A stretch of DNA of 64,000 nucleotides, from positions 434,001 to 498,000 of the forward strand of contig NZ_JADQDM010000003.1 in the NCBI RefSeq assembly GCF_015694525.1. Direction: 5' to 3'. Below are positions 18,320-26,988 of the stretch, in pieces. The notes under the pieces were generated by a model, which saw only the letters and a list, made by a program, of their open reading frames with translations, ran no database searches and was not told the origin of the DNA. This DNA is from Hymenobacter ruricola. Lineage in GTDB: Bacteria > Bacteroidota > Bacteroidia > Cytophagales > Hymenobacteraceae. Both the position numbers and the translations under genes were made by a program. Position 1 is the first letter of the stretch; every line of letters begins with the position of its first letter.

Positions 18320-18760
18320 ATGCAACCCCAAACCACCGCCCAGCCCGCTTCACAAACTTCCTCGGCCTTCATTGGCGCTTCCTGGGCCGCTTTGCTCGTG
18401 GGCTTCGTCGCCTTCAACATCGGCCTCTGGAACGCCCAGATGGCCCTCAACGAGAAGGGCTACTACTTCACCGTGCTCATGTACGGCCTCTTCGCCGCCA
18501 TTTCCGTCCAGAAAAGCGTGCGCGACCGCCTCGAAGGCATCCCGGTCACCAACCTGTACTACGGCATCAGCTGGGTGTCGGTGCTCCTGACCGTCGTGCT
18601 GCTGGCCGTGGGCCTCTGGAACGCCACGCTCACGCTGAGCGAAAAAGGCTTCTACGCCATGTCGTTTGTGCTGAGCTTGTTCGCGGCCATTGCGGTGCAG
18701 AAAAACACCCGCGACAGCCTGCGCAACGCCCAGCCCGAACGCCCCGACCTCGGCCAGTAG
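18320..18760 (+). CDS. YiaA/YiaB family inner-membrane protein
   Basis: 146 residues in two tandem halves. Each half has two hydrophobic helices and the same sequence marks: GLWNAQMALNEKGYYFTVLMYGLFAAISVQK in the first and GLWNATLTLSEKGFYAMSFVLSLFAAIAVQK in the second. That internal duplication with the conserved NEKGYY / SEKGFY turn is the YiaA/YiaB signature. It is an inner-membrane protein of unknown function. The next gene starts 36 bp after the stop, so the pair may be co-transcribed. Confidence 0.9.
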   Translation: MQPQTTAQPASQTSSAFIGASWAALLVGFVAFNIGLWNAQMALNEKGYYFTVLMYGLFAAISVQKSVRDRLEGIPVTNLYYGISWVSVLLTVVLLAVGLWNATLTLSEKGFYAMSFVLSLFAAIAVQKNTRDSLRNAQPERPDLGQ

Positions 18761-18796
18761 CCGAACCCGCGCCCGCCACTTCGCCGGAAATCCGCC

Positions 18797-19399
18797 GTGA
18801 AGCTCCTGCCGATTGCGCTCATTTATTCCCGGCTGCTCATCGGCGGGGCGCTGCTGGCGCTTAGTTGCCTGGGCGTGGCCCACTTTGCGGCCTGGGCCGT
18901 GGACCTGCTCGCCCTGGGCGTGCTCACCGACGTGTTCGACGGCATTATTGCCCGCCACCTGGGCATTTCCACCGAAAAGCTGCGCCGCCTGGACTCGGCC
19001 GTGGACCAGGCGTTCTGGGCCCTCGTGCTGGTGGCCACCTACGTGGCCCGCCCCACTTTCTTTGCGCAGCACGCCGCGCAACTTTGGACGCTGCTGGGGC
19101 TGGAGGGCCTCACGTATGCGGCGTCTTTCCTTAAGTTTCGCAAGGAAGTGGCCACGCACTCGTGGGGCGCCAAGGTCTGGGTGCTGGTTTCGTTTGCTGC
19201 CCTGGTGCAGGTGCTGAGCACTGGCGAATCGGGGCTGCTGTTCGACGCCTGCTTCGGGCTGGGCGTGCTGAGCCGGCTGGAAATCGTGGCCATCGTCCTG
19301 CTCCTGCGCCGCTGGACCAACGACGTGCCCACCTGCTACCACGCGCTGCAGCTGCGGCAGCACAAGCCCATCAGGCGCCACCGCCTCTTCAACGGCTAA
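18797..19399 (+). CDS. CDP-alcohol phosphatidyltransferase family protein
   Basis: 200 residues, GTG start (GTGAAGCTCCTGCCG). The catalytic motif DGx2ARx8...x3Dx3D is visible as DGIIARHLGISTEK..RRLDSAVDQ (residues ~53-75), with one usually glycine position occupied by Leu. About five hydrophobic helices surround it. Such enzymes transfer a phospholipid head group from a CDP-alcohol in the inner membrane; the acceptor cannot be told here. A strong terminator follows 3 bp after the stop. Confidence 0.85.
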   Translation: MKLLPIALIYSRLLIGGALLALSCLGVAHFAAWAVDLLALGVLTDVFDGIIARHLGISTEKLRRLDSAVDQAFWALVLVATYVARPTFFAQHAAQLWTLLGLEGLTYAASFLKFRKEVATHSWGAKVWVLVSFAALVQVLSTGESGLLFDACFGLGVLSRLEIVAIVLLLRRWTNDVPTCYHALQLRQHKPIRRHRLFNG

Positions 19400-19402
19400 A
19401 TC

Positions 19403-19437
19403 AAAAAGCCCGCTTCCGGCCTGGAGGCGGGCTTTTT
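19403..19437. terminator. Strong terminator
   Basis: AAAAAGCCCGCTTCC and GGAGGCGGGCTTTTT pair across a short loop and are flanked by A and T tracts. Confidence 0.85.
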
Positions 19438-19465
19438 ATTAAATTATTAAAGCCTCGGCACAATA

Positions 19466-19484
19466 AACTTTGAAATACAAAGTT
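19466..19484. promoter_or_regulatory. Perfect operator-like palindrome AACTTTG-AAATA-CAAAGTT
   Basis: Two perfect 7-bp arms flank a 5-bp A/T spacer, 121 bp before the MSEP-CTERM gene. The size and form suit a dimeric regulator. The arms also contain the CTTTG used by Bacteroidota promoters, so a repressor site overlapping a promoter is plausible. Confidence 0.45.
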
Positions 19485-19604
19485 CTTCGAAATAATTTGT
19501 CCCGTTGACCCTAGCCGGTTCGGCAGGGGTGGAGGGCCGGGCGCGCGGCAGCGCGCCGCCACTCGATTTTCTCACTTGCTGCCGGGGTTGGCCCGGTTCT
19601 GTTC

Positions 19605-22490
19605 ATGCCCAGCTTACGCAGCCCCCAATGGATTTTTCTGGTAAACACCGCGCCCGTGGCGGCGGCGCTGCTGCTCTGCTACGGCGAGTATTCGGTGGTG
19701 CACACGCTGCTGCCGCCCGTCAGCGTGGCCCTGTGGCAGAAGTTTGGGCTGGCGGCGCTGCTGCTGGGCGTGGGCATGGCGGGCTACGCCGGCCGGCAGT
19801 GGGTGCGCCAGCGGCCGGTGGGCGGTTGGTTTTGCGCGGTGGCGGCGCTGGCCACCAGCGTGCTGCTCTGCCTGCTCACCTGGCACGGCGATGGGCTGCT
19901 GCCCTTCGGCGTGGTGCCCCGCTGGATGGTGCCCACCGAGCCCCTGCTCATCGGCTGGACTTTCCTGATGCCCACGCTGGTGCATGCGCTGCTGGCCCTC
20001 GTGGCCAAATTTACTCCCGATGACCGGCCCCAGAGCGCCCTCCCCAACATCGCGTTTGCGGTGCTGACCCCGTTGGGCTGGATTGTTGCTTATCAGATAC
20101 TGAGCGAGATAGGTCACCTGGCGGGTAGCAGCGGCGCCTACGACGGCCCTTCCCGGTGGGAAACCCTGACGACGGTGCTCTTCGTGGGAACGGCGGTGCT
20201 CAGCACGCTCAGCTTTTTCTTTTTCCTGGTGCGGGCGCTGTTCATCATGACCGGGCGCCGCGAAGGCTTTTGGGTCGACACCAGCCTGGTCTGGAAACTC
20301 GTCATCACCGTGGGGCTGCCGCTGCTGGGCCTGGCCGTGAACAACGGCCTGCTGTTCGGGCACAATTCGCTGCTGGGAGAGGGCCTTTTTGGGGATTTCA
20401 GCAGCCCGTGGTTTTACGCGCTGGCGATGCTGAATGGGGCGTTGCTGTGCCTGCCCGACAGCTCCCGCCCGCCACTGCGGCTGGCGCAACTGCTGGGGCG
20501 TAGCGCCTTGTTTGGCTACACGTTCTACTTTTTCATCGTTTTCCTGCCGTTTCTGCCGCTGTCCATCCCGGCCATTATTCTGATTGGAACCGGATTTTTG
20601 CTGCTGGCGCCCACGCTCCTGTTTGTGGTGCACGTGCGCCAGCTGGGCGCCGACCTGGCCGCGCTGCGCGGGATTTACTCGCAAAAAGTAGTCGTGGGCA
20701 CGCTGGCCGCGGGGCTGGCAGCGCTGCCCGTGGCCGTCACCGCCGATTATTGGCACGACCGGCGGGTGCTGCACGCGGCCCTGGCGCAGGTGTACACCCC
20801 GGATTATGCCCGGCCGATGCGCATCGACGCGGCGGGGCTGGCCGGCACCCTGGCCGTGATTCGGCAAAACCAGAACCAGTACCGCCACTCGCTGCTCGGC
20901 ACCCACCTGCCGTATTTGTCCTCGTATTTCAACTGGCTGGTGCTGGATAATCTGATGCTGTCGGAAGACAAGCTCAGCAACCTGGAGCGCATTTTCGTGG
21001 GCTCGCGTCGGCCCATCCGCGAAACCTGGGCCGAAACGCCCGGCCGGCCGGCCGAGCTGCGCGACGTGCACGCCGAAAGCCGCTACGACGCCCGCCAGCA
21101 AGCCTGGGTGAGCTGGGTGAAACTCGACGTGGGCAACAGCGAGCTGGCGGGCTGGAACGCGGAATACCGCACCACCATCCAGCTGCCGCCGGGCTGCTGG
21201 GTGAGCGACTATTACCTGACCATCGGCCAGCGGCAGGAGCGGGGCATTCTGGCCGAAAAGCGCGCCGCCGACTGGGTGTTTGCCCAAATCGTGAGCGAAA
21301 ACCGCGACCCCGGTCTGCTCACCTACAGCGGCCCGAATGCCATCGACCTGCGCGTGTTCCCCGTCACCACCACCGAGCTGCGCCACACCGGCATCCAACT
21401 GCTGCACAAGGAGCCCTGCACCCTCATCATCGACGGCCGCACCGTGGCGCTGGGCGACAGTACCGACGTCGGCCCGCTCGTAGCGCCCGTGGCCACCGCC
21501 GGCAACGGTGTGGTGTACCTCAGCGCGCTGGCCAAGCAGGCCCTGCCGCTGGTGCAGCGCCGGCCCTACTACCATTTCCTGCTCGATGCCTCGGCGCAGT
21601 CGGCCGGGCAGCAGCAAGCCCTGCAGCAGCGGGTGCAGGCCCAGCTGGCCCAGCCGCTGCCCCACGGCGGCCCGGCCCGCTTCAGCCTGGTGAATGCTTA
21701 CACCACGCCCGTGCCCGCCGGCACCGACTGGGCCGCGCAGCTCAACCAAGCGCGCTGGGAAGGCGGTTTTTACCTCGGCGGCGCCATCCGGCAGGTGTTG
21801 TTTGAGGCGCAGGAGCACCCCGCGCCCACCTACCCGGTGCTGGTGGCGGTGACCGACCAAATCGAAAACGCCGTGCTGGACGCCGATTTCGCCGATTTCA
21901 GCAGCGCGTATCCCGAAAGCGACGCCTTCTACGTCCTGGGCCCCGACGGGCAGCTCGTGCCGCACTCCTTGCGCCGGCAGTCGCGGCAGGTGATGGGGGC
22001 GGCCCCGGCGGCGGGCGTGCCGGTGGCCGTGCGGGCCTGGCCCTCGGCCGCGCGGCCCCGGGCCTACCTGCCCGACACCAACGCGGCCGAGGTGGTGCTG
22101 GGCCAGCCTCAGGCCGTGCCCACGCCCACTGCCGCGCCGAACAACCCCTGGCTGACGGGCCTGCTGCTGCGCGGCTACAGCCAATGGCAAACCTTCCACC
22201 CCGAAACCACCGAGCGCGAGCGGGTGCCCTTCATCCAGGCCAGTTTCCGGGCGGGCATTCTCACGCCCTTCACCTCCTTCCTGGCCCTGGAAAACGAGGC
22301 TCAGAAAGCGGCCCTGCGCCGCAAGCAGAATGAAACCATGAACGCCAACGCCGCGCTCGACACCCAGGAAAAAGGCGACCTGCGCCCCACCGAAACACCG
22401 CTTGATGGCGGCGCGGCGCTGCTGCTGGGGGCTGGCGTGCTGCTGGCGGTCTGGCAATTAAGACGACTCAAAACAGCGAATGCGCTGTAA
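19605..22490 (+). CDS. MSEP-CTERM family membrane protein with VIT-like domain
   Basis: 961 residues. The first ~400 residues hold about ten hydrophobic helices (WIFLVNTAPVAAALLLCY onward). Residues ~470-600 resemble a VIT (vault/inter-alpha-trypsin) domain with WVSWVKLDVGNSELAGWNAEY and the large soluble part continues to ~930. The C-terminus is a short sorting-like tail: PLDGG, a hydrophobic helix (AALLLGAGVLLAVWQL) and a basic end RRLK. This layout matches MSEP-CTERM proteins (TIGR04286 type), known as dedicated targets of an exosortase. No exosortase lies next to it in this window. Family call is good; function is unknown. Confidence 0.75.
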   Translation: MPSLRSPQWIFLVNTAPVAAALLLCYGEYSVVHTLLPPVSVALWQKFGLAALLLGVGMAGYAGRQWVRQRPVGGWFCAVAALATSVLLCLLTWHGDGLLPFGVVPRWMVPTEPLLIGWTFLMPTLVHALLALVAKFTPDDRPQSALPNIAFAVLTPLGWIVAYQILSEIGHLAGSSGAYDGPSRWETLTTVLFVGTAVLSTLSFFFFLVRALFIMTGRREGFWVDTSLVWKLVITVGLPLLGLAVNNGLLFGHNSLLGEGLFGDFSSPWFYALAMLNGALLCLPDSSRPPLRLAQLLGRSALFGYTFYFFIVFLPFLPLSIPAIILIGTGFLLLAPTLLFVVHVRQLGADLAALRGIYSQKVVVGTLAAGLAALPVAVTADYWHDRRVLHAALAQVYTPDYARPMRIDAAGLAGTLAVIRQNQNQYRHSLLGTHLPYLSSYFNWLVLDNLMLSEDKLSNLERIFVGSRRPIRETWAETPGRPAELRDVHAESRYDARQQAWVSWVKLDVGNSELAGWNAEYRTTIQLPPGCWVSDYYLTIGQRQERGILAEKRAADWVFAQIVSENRDPGLLTYSGPNAIDLRVFPVTTTELRHTGIQLLHKEPCTLIIDGRTVALGDSTDVGPLVAPVATAGNGVVYLSALAKQALPLVQRRPYYHFLLDASAQSAGQQQALQQRVQAQLAQPLPHGGPARFSLVNAYTTPVPAGTDWAAQLNQARWEGGFYLGGAIRQVLFEAQEHPAPTYPVLVAVTDQIENAVLDADFADFSSAYPESDAFYVLGPDGQLVPHSLRRQSRQVMGAAPAAGVPVAVRAWPSAARPRAYLPDTNAAEVVLGQPQAVPTPTAAPNNPWLTGLLLRGYSQWQTFHPETTERERVPFIQASFRAGILTPFTSFLALENEAQKAALRRKQNETMNANAALDTQEKGDLRPTETPLDGGAALLLGAGVLLAVWQLRRLKTANAL

Positions 22491-22549
22491 TCTTATTGCT
22501 CGGTATAGTCATTTCTGGTCTTGCTATTTAACTAATAGTATTTGTGATA

Positions 22550-22557
22550 TATATTTG
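22550..22557 (+). promoter_or_regulatory. -7 element TATATTTG
   Basis: A perfect TAnnTTTG box, 79 bp before the ATG of the NTF2-like gene, in an A/T-rich gap after the MSEP-CTERM gene. Confidence 0.55.
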
Positions 22558-22635
22558 CTGGAAGATTGCTGAGTAGAAAAGCGTAGCCGAATGCCACTGC
22601 TCATCAATTGGCATTCATTTAACCCGCTTACGCTT

Positions 22636-23286
22636 ATGAAAACGCTATTTACCCTCTTCCTGCTGGCTTTGCTGGCCACTACGGCGCCGGCCTGGGCGCA
22701 GCACCGCTCGGCGAAGTCACGCGCGGCCAAACTGGCGGCAACCCGCGCGGCCCAGGAAAAAGCCGAACGCGCCCGCCGCGCCGAGGCGGCCGCCAAGCTG
22801 GCGGCGGCCATGCCCGTGAGCAGCGGCCCCGATGCCGACGAACTGCTGCGCATCGAAGAAAGCTGGGCGCAGGCCACCATCCGCAACGACGCTGAAACCA
22901 TTACCCACCTGCTGGCCGACGAATACGTGTCGGTGAATTCGCTGGGGCTCGTGACCGGCAAATCGGATGTGCTGGCCGCCATCGCCAACGACGAAGCCAA
23001 GTGCGACATCAACAAGCCCTTTGAATACATCGTGCGCGTGTATGGCAACGCGGGCCTGGTGGTGCACAACACCAGTTTCCGGGGCCGCATGAACGGCAAC
23101 ATTACCAGCGGCGAATACCGCACCACGCACATGTTCATCAAGCGCAACGGCAAATGGCTGGTGGTGGCCAACCAAACCACTTTCGTGGTGCCGGAGCGCA
23201 TGACGCTGGTGTCCAAAAACGCCCCCAAAGGCGATTCGCACGAGCGGAAGCGCAAGCGGAACAAAGACGACGTAGCCGGGCAATAA
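22636..23286 (+). CDS. Secreted nuclear-transport-factor-2-like (SnoaL/DUF4440) protein
   Basis: 216 residues from ATG 22636 (an upstream in-frame ATG at 22591 would bury the signal peptide). A signal peptide (TLFTLFLLALLATTAPAWA) is followed by an Ala/Arg/Lys-rich helical linker (residues ~22-62) and an NTF2-like cone domain: ELLRIEESWAQATIRNDAETI, LLADEYVSVNSLG, and YRTTHMFIKRNGKWLVVANQT. The end is very basic (HERKRKRNKDD). DUF4440 proteins bind small ligands or act as accessory domains; no activity can be assigned. Confidence 0.85.
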   Translation: MKTLFTLFLLALLATTAPAWAQHRSAKSRAAKLAATRAAQEKAERARRAEAAAKLAAAMPVSSGPDADELLRIEESWAQATIRNDAETITHLLADEYVSVNSLGLVTGKSDVLAAIANDEAKCDINKPFEYIVRVYGNAGLVVHNTSFRGRMNGNITSGEYRTTHMFIKRNGKWLVVANQTTFVVPERMTLVSKNAPKGDSHERKRKRNKDDVAGQ

Positions 23287-23304
23287 GCAGCTTTGCTGAA
23301 AACG

Positions 23305-23338
23305 AAAAAAGCGGCCCCCATACGGGAGCCGCTTTTTT
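23305..23338. terminator. Bidirectional terminator between convergent genes
   Basis: AAAAAAGCGGC...GCCGCTTTTTT with A and T tracts on either side separates the NTF2-like gene from the phospholipase-D-like gene. Confidence 0.9.
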
Positions 23339-23358
23339 GTTGGCCAAGGGGCACGGGG

Positions 23359-25731
23359 TTATTCCACCACCACGCGGCTCACTTGCGTGGCCTCGGGCGT
23401 GGTCACCTGCACCAGGTACAGGCCCGATTTCAGCGACGTGGCGTCGATGGTCAGGTCGTTGCCGGTGAGAGGCTGGGTCTGGGTGAGCACCACGCGGCCG
23501 GTGGCGTCGCGCAGCACGATGGTGGCCGTGCGGGCCGTGGTGCTGGCCAGGTGCAGGTTGAAACTGCCCGCAGTGGGGTTCGGGTAGGCCTGCAAGGTGC
23601 TGGCTTGCACGGTGCCGTTTTTGGTGGCCAGGGCCAGGCGGCACACGGCCACGCCGGTGGCGTTTTGCTCCGAGATGCGGGTGGCGAATTCCTGGTAGTA
23701 CTGGTTCACGATGCGGGCGTCGTGGATAACGAGCGTGTTTTCGTCGTTTTCGTTATCGGCCGAGTTGGTCCAGTTGTGCGAGCCCAGGAAAATGGTGGGG
23801 TCCGACTGGGCGTTGCCGGCGTCCACAATCAGGTATTTGTGGTGCATGATGCCCGAAGGGCGCTTCAGCAGCATGCGGTTGCCGATGGCCGAGCGAATCA
23901 CGCGGAAGTTGTTGCCCGAGCCGTCGGTGTTGGCCGTGTCGTTGGTCAGGCCCTCGGTGCAGGCGGCGATGCCGCGCAGCTGCACCCGGTCGCGGATGGC
24001 GCGGCCGATGTCGGCGCGGGTGATGAGCATCGAAGCGAAGTGCATGTCGTTATCGGCCGTTTGCACCGTCTCGATGAGGTGGCCGTTCACGTTGTCGGTG
24101 GGCGAGAACCACGACTCCACCTGGCGGCCGCCAATGTTGAAGTAGTGCGGGGTGTTGTCGGTTTTGCGGTTGCCGAAGAGCAAGGTGCCGGGCGTGAGCG
24201 TGCTGCTGCCCCACATCTCGTTGAATTCCATGGTGTAGACGCGGGCCAGGCTTTGGTCCTGCACGGCGATGGCCGAGTTGCGGTCGGTGGCCAGCTGCGC
24301 GGAGGTCCAGTTGGTCGAGCCCGTCCACACCCAGGGGCAGTTGGCCACGCTGGTGTCGGCGTCAATCACCACGAATTTGTTGTGCATGATGGCGCTGCCG
24401 CTGCTGCCGGTCTGGGCCGGGCGGCCCCGGCGCGGAATGGCGGTGGCGAGGCTGTTGATGCTCACGTTGGCGTTGTCGTCTTCGTAAATCACGCGCACTT
24501 TCACGCCGCGGGCGCGGGCCGCGTTCACCGCGGTCAGGATGACGGGGCTGTTCCAGTTATAGATGGCCAGGTCCAGGGTTTTGCGGGCCTTGTTGATGTA
24601 GCTGGCCAGCGTGTCGGCGATGTGGCCGTTGGGCAGGTACACGGCGTTGTTGCCGGGCATGGCCAGGGTGTTGTCCACGGCGTTGTTGAAGTACACGCGC
24701 ATCTTGCCGGTCGAGAGCGAAGCCGTAATCATGGGCACCACGCGCGACTGCGACTGGCCCACGCTGTTCACCGAAATGGCTTGCACGTAGTACACCGTGG
24801 CGGGCTGCAGGCCGGTCAGGGCCAGGCTGTGGCTGGTCACGCTGGCGGCGTTGCTCACCGTCTGAAAACCCGTGGTGGGCGAGGTGCTGTAGCTCAGCTG
24901 CGTGTTGCCGGCGTTTTGGGTGAGGAAGTTCACCGTGAAGCCGGTCGTCGTGATGTTGGTGGTGGTGGGCGAGCCGATGAGGTTCGGCGTCAGGCCCTGA
25001 ATGAAGTCGGCGTAGAGGCGGGGCAGCAGCTGGTAGCCGGCGGTGGTGTTCACGGTGCCGGTGTTGCTGGTCATGTGCTGGCTAATTAGGCCAATGGCGT
25101 CGTACAAACCGGTCGGGGCGGGCTTGCCGATGAGGCCGTAGGGCCCGTTGCTGGCCGCGTTCACGTACAGCGGGGTAGCCGGGTCGTTGTTGATGCGGTA
25201 GCCGGCCGAGATGGACGCAAACGAGGTCACGGCCGTGCCGTTGGTGTTGTTGATGGACGTGATGCCGTTGATGCGCACCAGCTGGCCTTCGTACTGCTCG
25301 GCGAAAGCGGGCGTGATGCTGCCGGCCGGAAACGACCGGGGCACCACCGGCCGGTTGCCGGCCACAATGGTCACGCTCGTGAGCGGGTCAATTTCCAGAA
25401 AGCCGTAAAACTGCTTCAGCTGGCCCGTTACTACGATGCTGTCGCCGGGCTGCACCGAGTTCAGCACCGCCGCTACTGCGGCCGGGGTGCCGTTGGTACC
25501 CGTGGTGCCGCCGTAGGCCGCAATGCCGGCCGTGCCGTCCTGGAAGTAGCGGATGGCGCCGAGCTCGGGGCCGTTGGTGGCAATGCCGGTGACGGTGACG
25601 GTGGCACCCGCCACGGCGTTGGTGGTGGGCTGCTGGGCCCGCGCCGCCGAGATGGTAATGGGGGTCTGGGCCGTAGCGGCGTGCCACGACGTGACACAAG
25701 CCAGCAGCGCCAGCAGGGTAAATTTCTTCAT
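23359..25731 (-). CDS. Secreted phospholipase D-like protein with T9SS type A sorting domain
   Basis: 790 residues. Order: signal peptide (~1-21); an OB-like module with GxIRYFQDGTAG and PGDSIVVTGQL (~25-130) and a second beta-rich module; fibronectin type III-like domain (~255-340); two HKD phosphodiesterase motifs, MHNKFVVIDAD (His450, Lys452, Asp457) and MHHKYLIVDAG (His630, Lys632, Asp637), each followed by a GSxNWT block; and a C-terminal T9SS domain (LQAYPNPTAGSF to the end). Two complete HKD motifs predict an active phosphodiesterase or nuclease outside the cell or on its surface. Substrate is not evident. Confidence 0.9.
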   Translation of the reverse strand: MKKFTLLALLACVTSWHAATAQTPITISAARAQQPTTNAVAGATVTVTGIATNGPELGAIRYFQDGTAGIAAYGGTTGTNGTPAAVAAVLNSVQPGDSIVVTGQLKQFYGFLEIDPLTSVTIVAGNRPVVPRSFPAGSITPAFAEQYEGQLVRINGITSINNTNGTAVTSFASISAGYRINNDPATPLYVNAASNGPYGLIGKPAPTGLYDAIGLISQHMTSNTGTVNTTAGYQLLPRLYADFIQGLTPNLIGSPTTTNITTTGFTVNFLTQNAGNTQLSYSTSPTTGFQTVSNAASVTSHSLALTGLQPATVYYVQAISVNSVGQSQSRVVPMITASLSTGKMRVYFNNAVDNTLAMPGNNAVYLPNGHIADTLASYINKARKTLDLAIYNWNSPVILTAVNAARARGVKVRVIYEDDNANVSINSLATAIPRRGRPAQTGSSGSAIMHNKFVVIDADTSVANCPWVWTGSTNWTSAQLATDRNSAIAVQDQSLARVYTMEFNEMWGSSTLTPGTLLFGNRKTDNTPHYFNIGGRQVESWFSPTDNVNGHLIETVQTADNDMHFASMLITRADIGRAIRDRVQLRGIAACTEGLTNDTANTDGSGNNFRVIRSAIGNRMLLKRPSGIMHHKYLIVDAGNAQSDPTIFLGSHNWTNSADNENDENTLVIHDARIVNQYYQEFATRISEQNATGVAVCRLALATKNGTVQASTLQAYPNPTAGSFNLHLASTTARTATIVLRDATGRVVLTQTQPLTGNDLTIDATSLKSGLYLVQVTTPEATQVSRVVVE

Positions 25732-25850
25732 AAAGAAGGGAATGTGATGAAACGGTGAAGACTAAAAATCAAGAAAAGCCGGACTACAAAGATGCTGAAT
25801 TTCAACCAAAGCAGCAGCCGGTAGCACGTTGGCCGGCCCAACATTCGTCT

Positions 25851-26867
25851 TTAATTTTTAGTGCCCGGCCGGCTGCGCTTTCCGTTGCTGGTGATGAAGG
25901 GCACGGGGGCGGCCGTCTCGGTGCCGGCGGCGTTGCGCGAGCTCACTTCCACGTAGTAGGTGGTGCCGGGTATCAGGTCGCTGAGCGTGAGGCTGTGGTG
26001 GGTGGTGAGGGCGGCATCGGTGCGCACTTCTTTCAGGGTCTGGGCGTTGAGGCCGTAGCGCACGCGGGTGTCGCCGGGGTTCAGCGTCGAATACACCACC
26101 GTGAAGCCGGTGGTGCTCACGTCCACCGGCACGGGCTCCTCGGTGAGGCGCGGCCGGCCGCCGCCGAGCACCAAGTCGGTGGCCAGGCGGGGCAGTAGCT
26201 GGTAGCCGCCGGTGCCGCTGGGCGAGTACTGGCTGAGCACGCCGCGCAGGTCAAACGTTTCGGTGGGCGGCACGGCGTCCACCAGCCCGCCGGGGCCGGT
26301 GCTGGCGGCGCCCACCCGCACCAGCGTGCCGGGCTGCCCGTTGATGAGGTAGTTGGCGTTGCCGGCCAGGGCCGTGACGGCCGTGCCCGCGGGCGTGAGC
26401 AGGCGCGGCACCCCCGTGATTTCGAGCAGGCGGCCTTCGTTGGCTTCCACAAAAGCAGTGCTGGCCTGGGCCACGGGCACCTGCAGCGCGCGCAGGGCTA
26501 CCCCGCCGGCCAGCTTGTGCACCGAGGCCACGGGGTCCATTTCGAGCAGCCCGTTGTAGAGCTTCAGCTGGCCGGTTACCTGCACGCTGTCGCCGGCGTG
26601 CAGCTCGCCGTAGCCGGGCAGCTTGGCGGGCTGGGCGTAGAGGGCGAGGCCGGCTTCGGCGTCCTGCACGAAGCGGATGTTGCCCATTTCGGGCCCGTTG
26701 AGCACCACGGCGCGCACCGTAACGGTGCTGCCGGGGCCCAGCGCGCGGGCCGCCTTCACGGTGAGCACCGGCGGCACGGCGGGCGCGTCGGGAGTGGCAG
26801 CGGGAGTGATAGCAAAGGCCGGTGAGCCGGTAAGCAAAAAGCCGAGGAGCAGCAGATTGTTCATCAT
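25851..26867 (-). CDS. Secreted OB/FnIII protein, short paralogue of the PLD-like protein
   Basis: 338 residues from ATG 26867 (a second ATG follows directly at 26864); the longer upstream frame is rejected because MMNNLLLLGFLLTGSPAFA is a clean signal peptide. Its modules mirror the N-terminal ~340 residues of the neighbouring PLD-like gene: GPEMGNIRFVQDAEAG against GPELGAIRYFQDGTAG, AGDSVQVTGQLKLYNGLLEMDP, and the fibronectin-like TTGFTVVYSTLNPGDTRVRYG. It stops where the HKD region would begin and has no T9SS tail. Probably a tandem duplicate that lost its catalytic half. Confidence 0.8.
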   Translation of the reverse strand: MMNNLLLLGFLLTGSPAFAITPAATPDAPAVPPVLTVKAARALGPGSTVTVRAVVLNGPEMGNIRFVQDAEAGLALYAQPAKLPGYGELHAGDSVQVTGQLKLYNGLLEMDPVASVHKLAGGVALRALQVPVAQASTAFVEANEGRLLEITGVPRLLTPAGTAVTALAGNANYLINGQPGTLVRVGAASTGPGGLVDAVPPTETFDLRGVLSQYSPSGTGGYQLLPRLATDLVLGGGRPRLTEEPVPVDVSTTGFTVVYSTLNPGDTRVRYGLNAQTLKEVRTDAALTTHHSLTLSDLIPGTTYYVEVSSRNAAGTETAAPVPFITSNGKRSRPGTKN

Positions 26868-26988
26868 CGTTAAAATAGGAAAATAAGCAGACCGATGGTG
26901 GAAGTGCCGTTGGCAAAGTTCAGCATAAATCCCCCATAGTTGGCCTATTAAACCCGTAAAAATCGAATGCTGCTTCGATGCTATTTCA

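Noticed and set aside
19614..22457. Long minus-strand ORF opposite the MSEP-CTERM gene
   Set aside because: Gln/Arg/His-rich antisense artefact; the plus frame has clear membrane helices and family marks.
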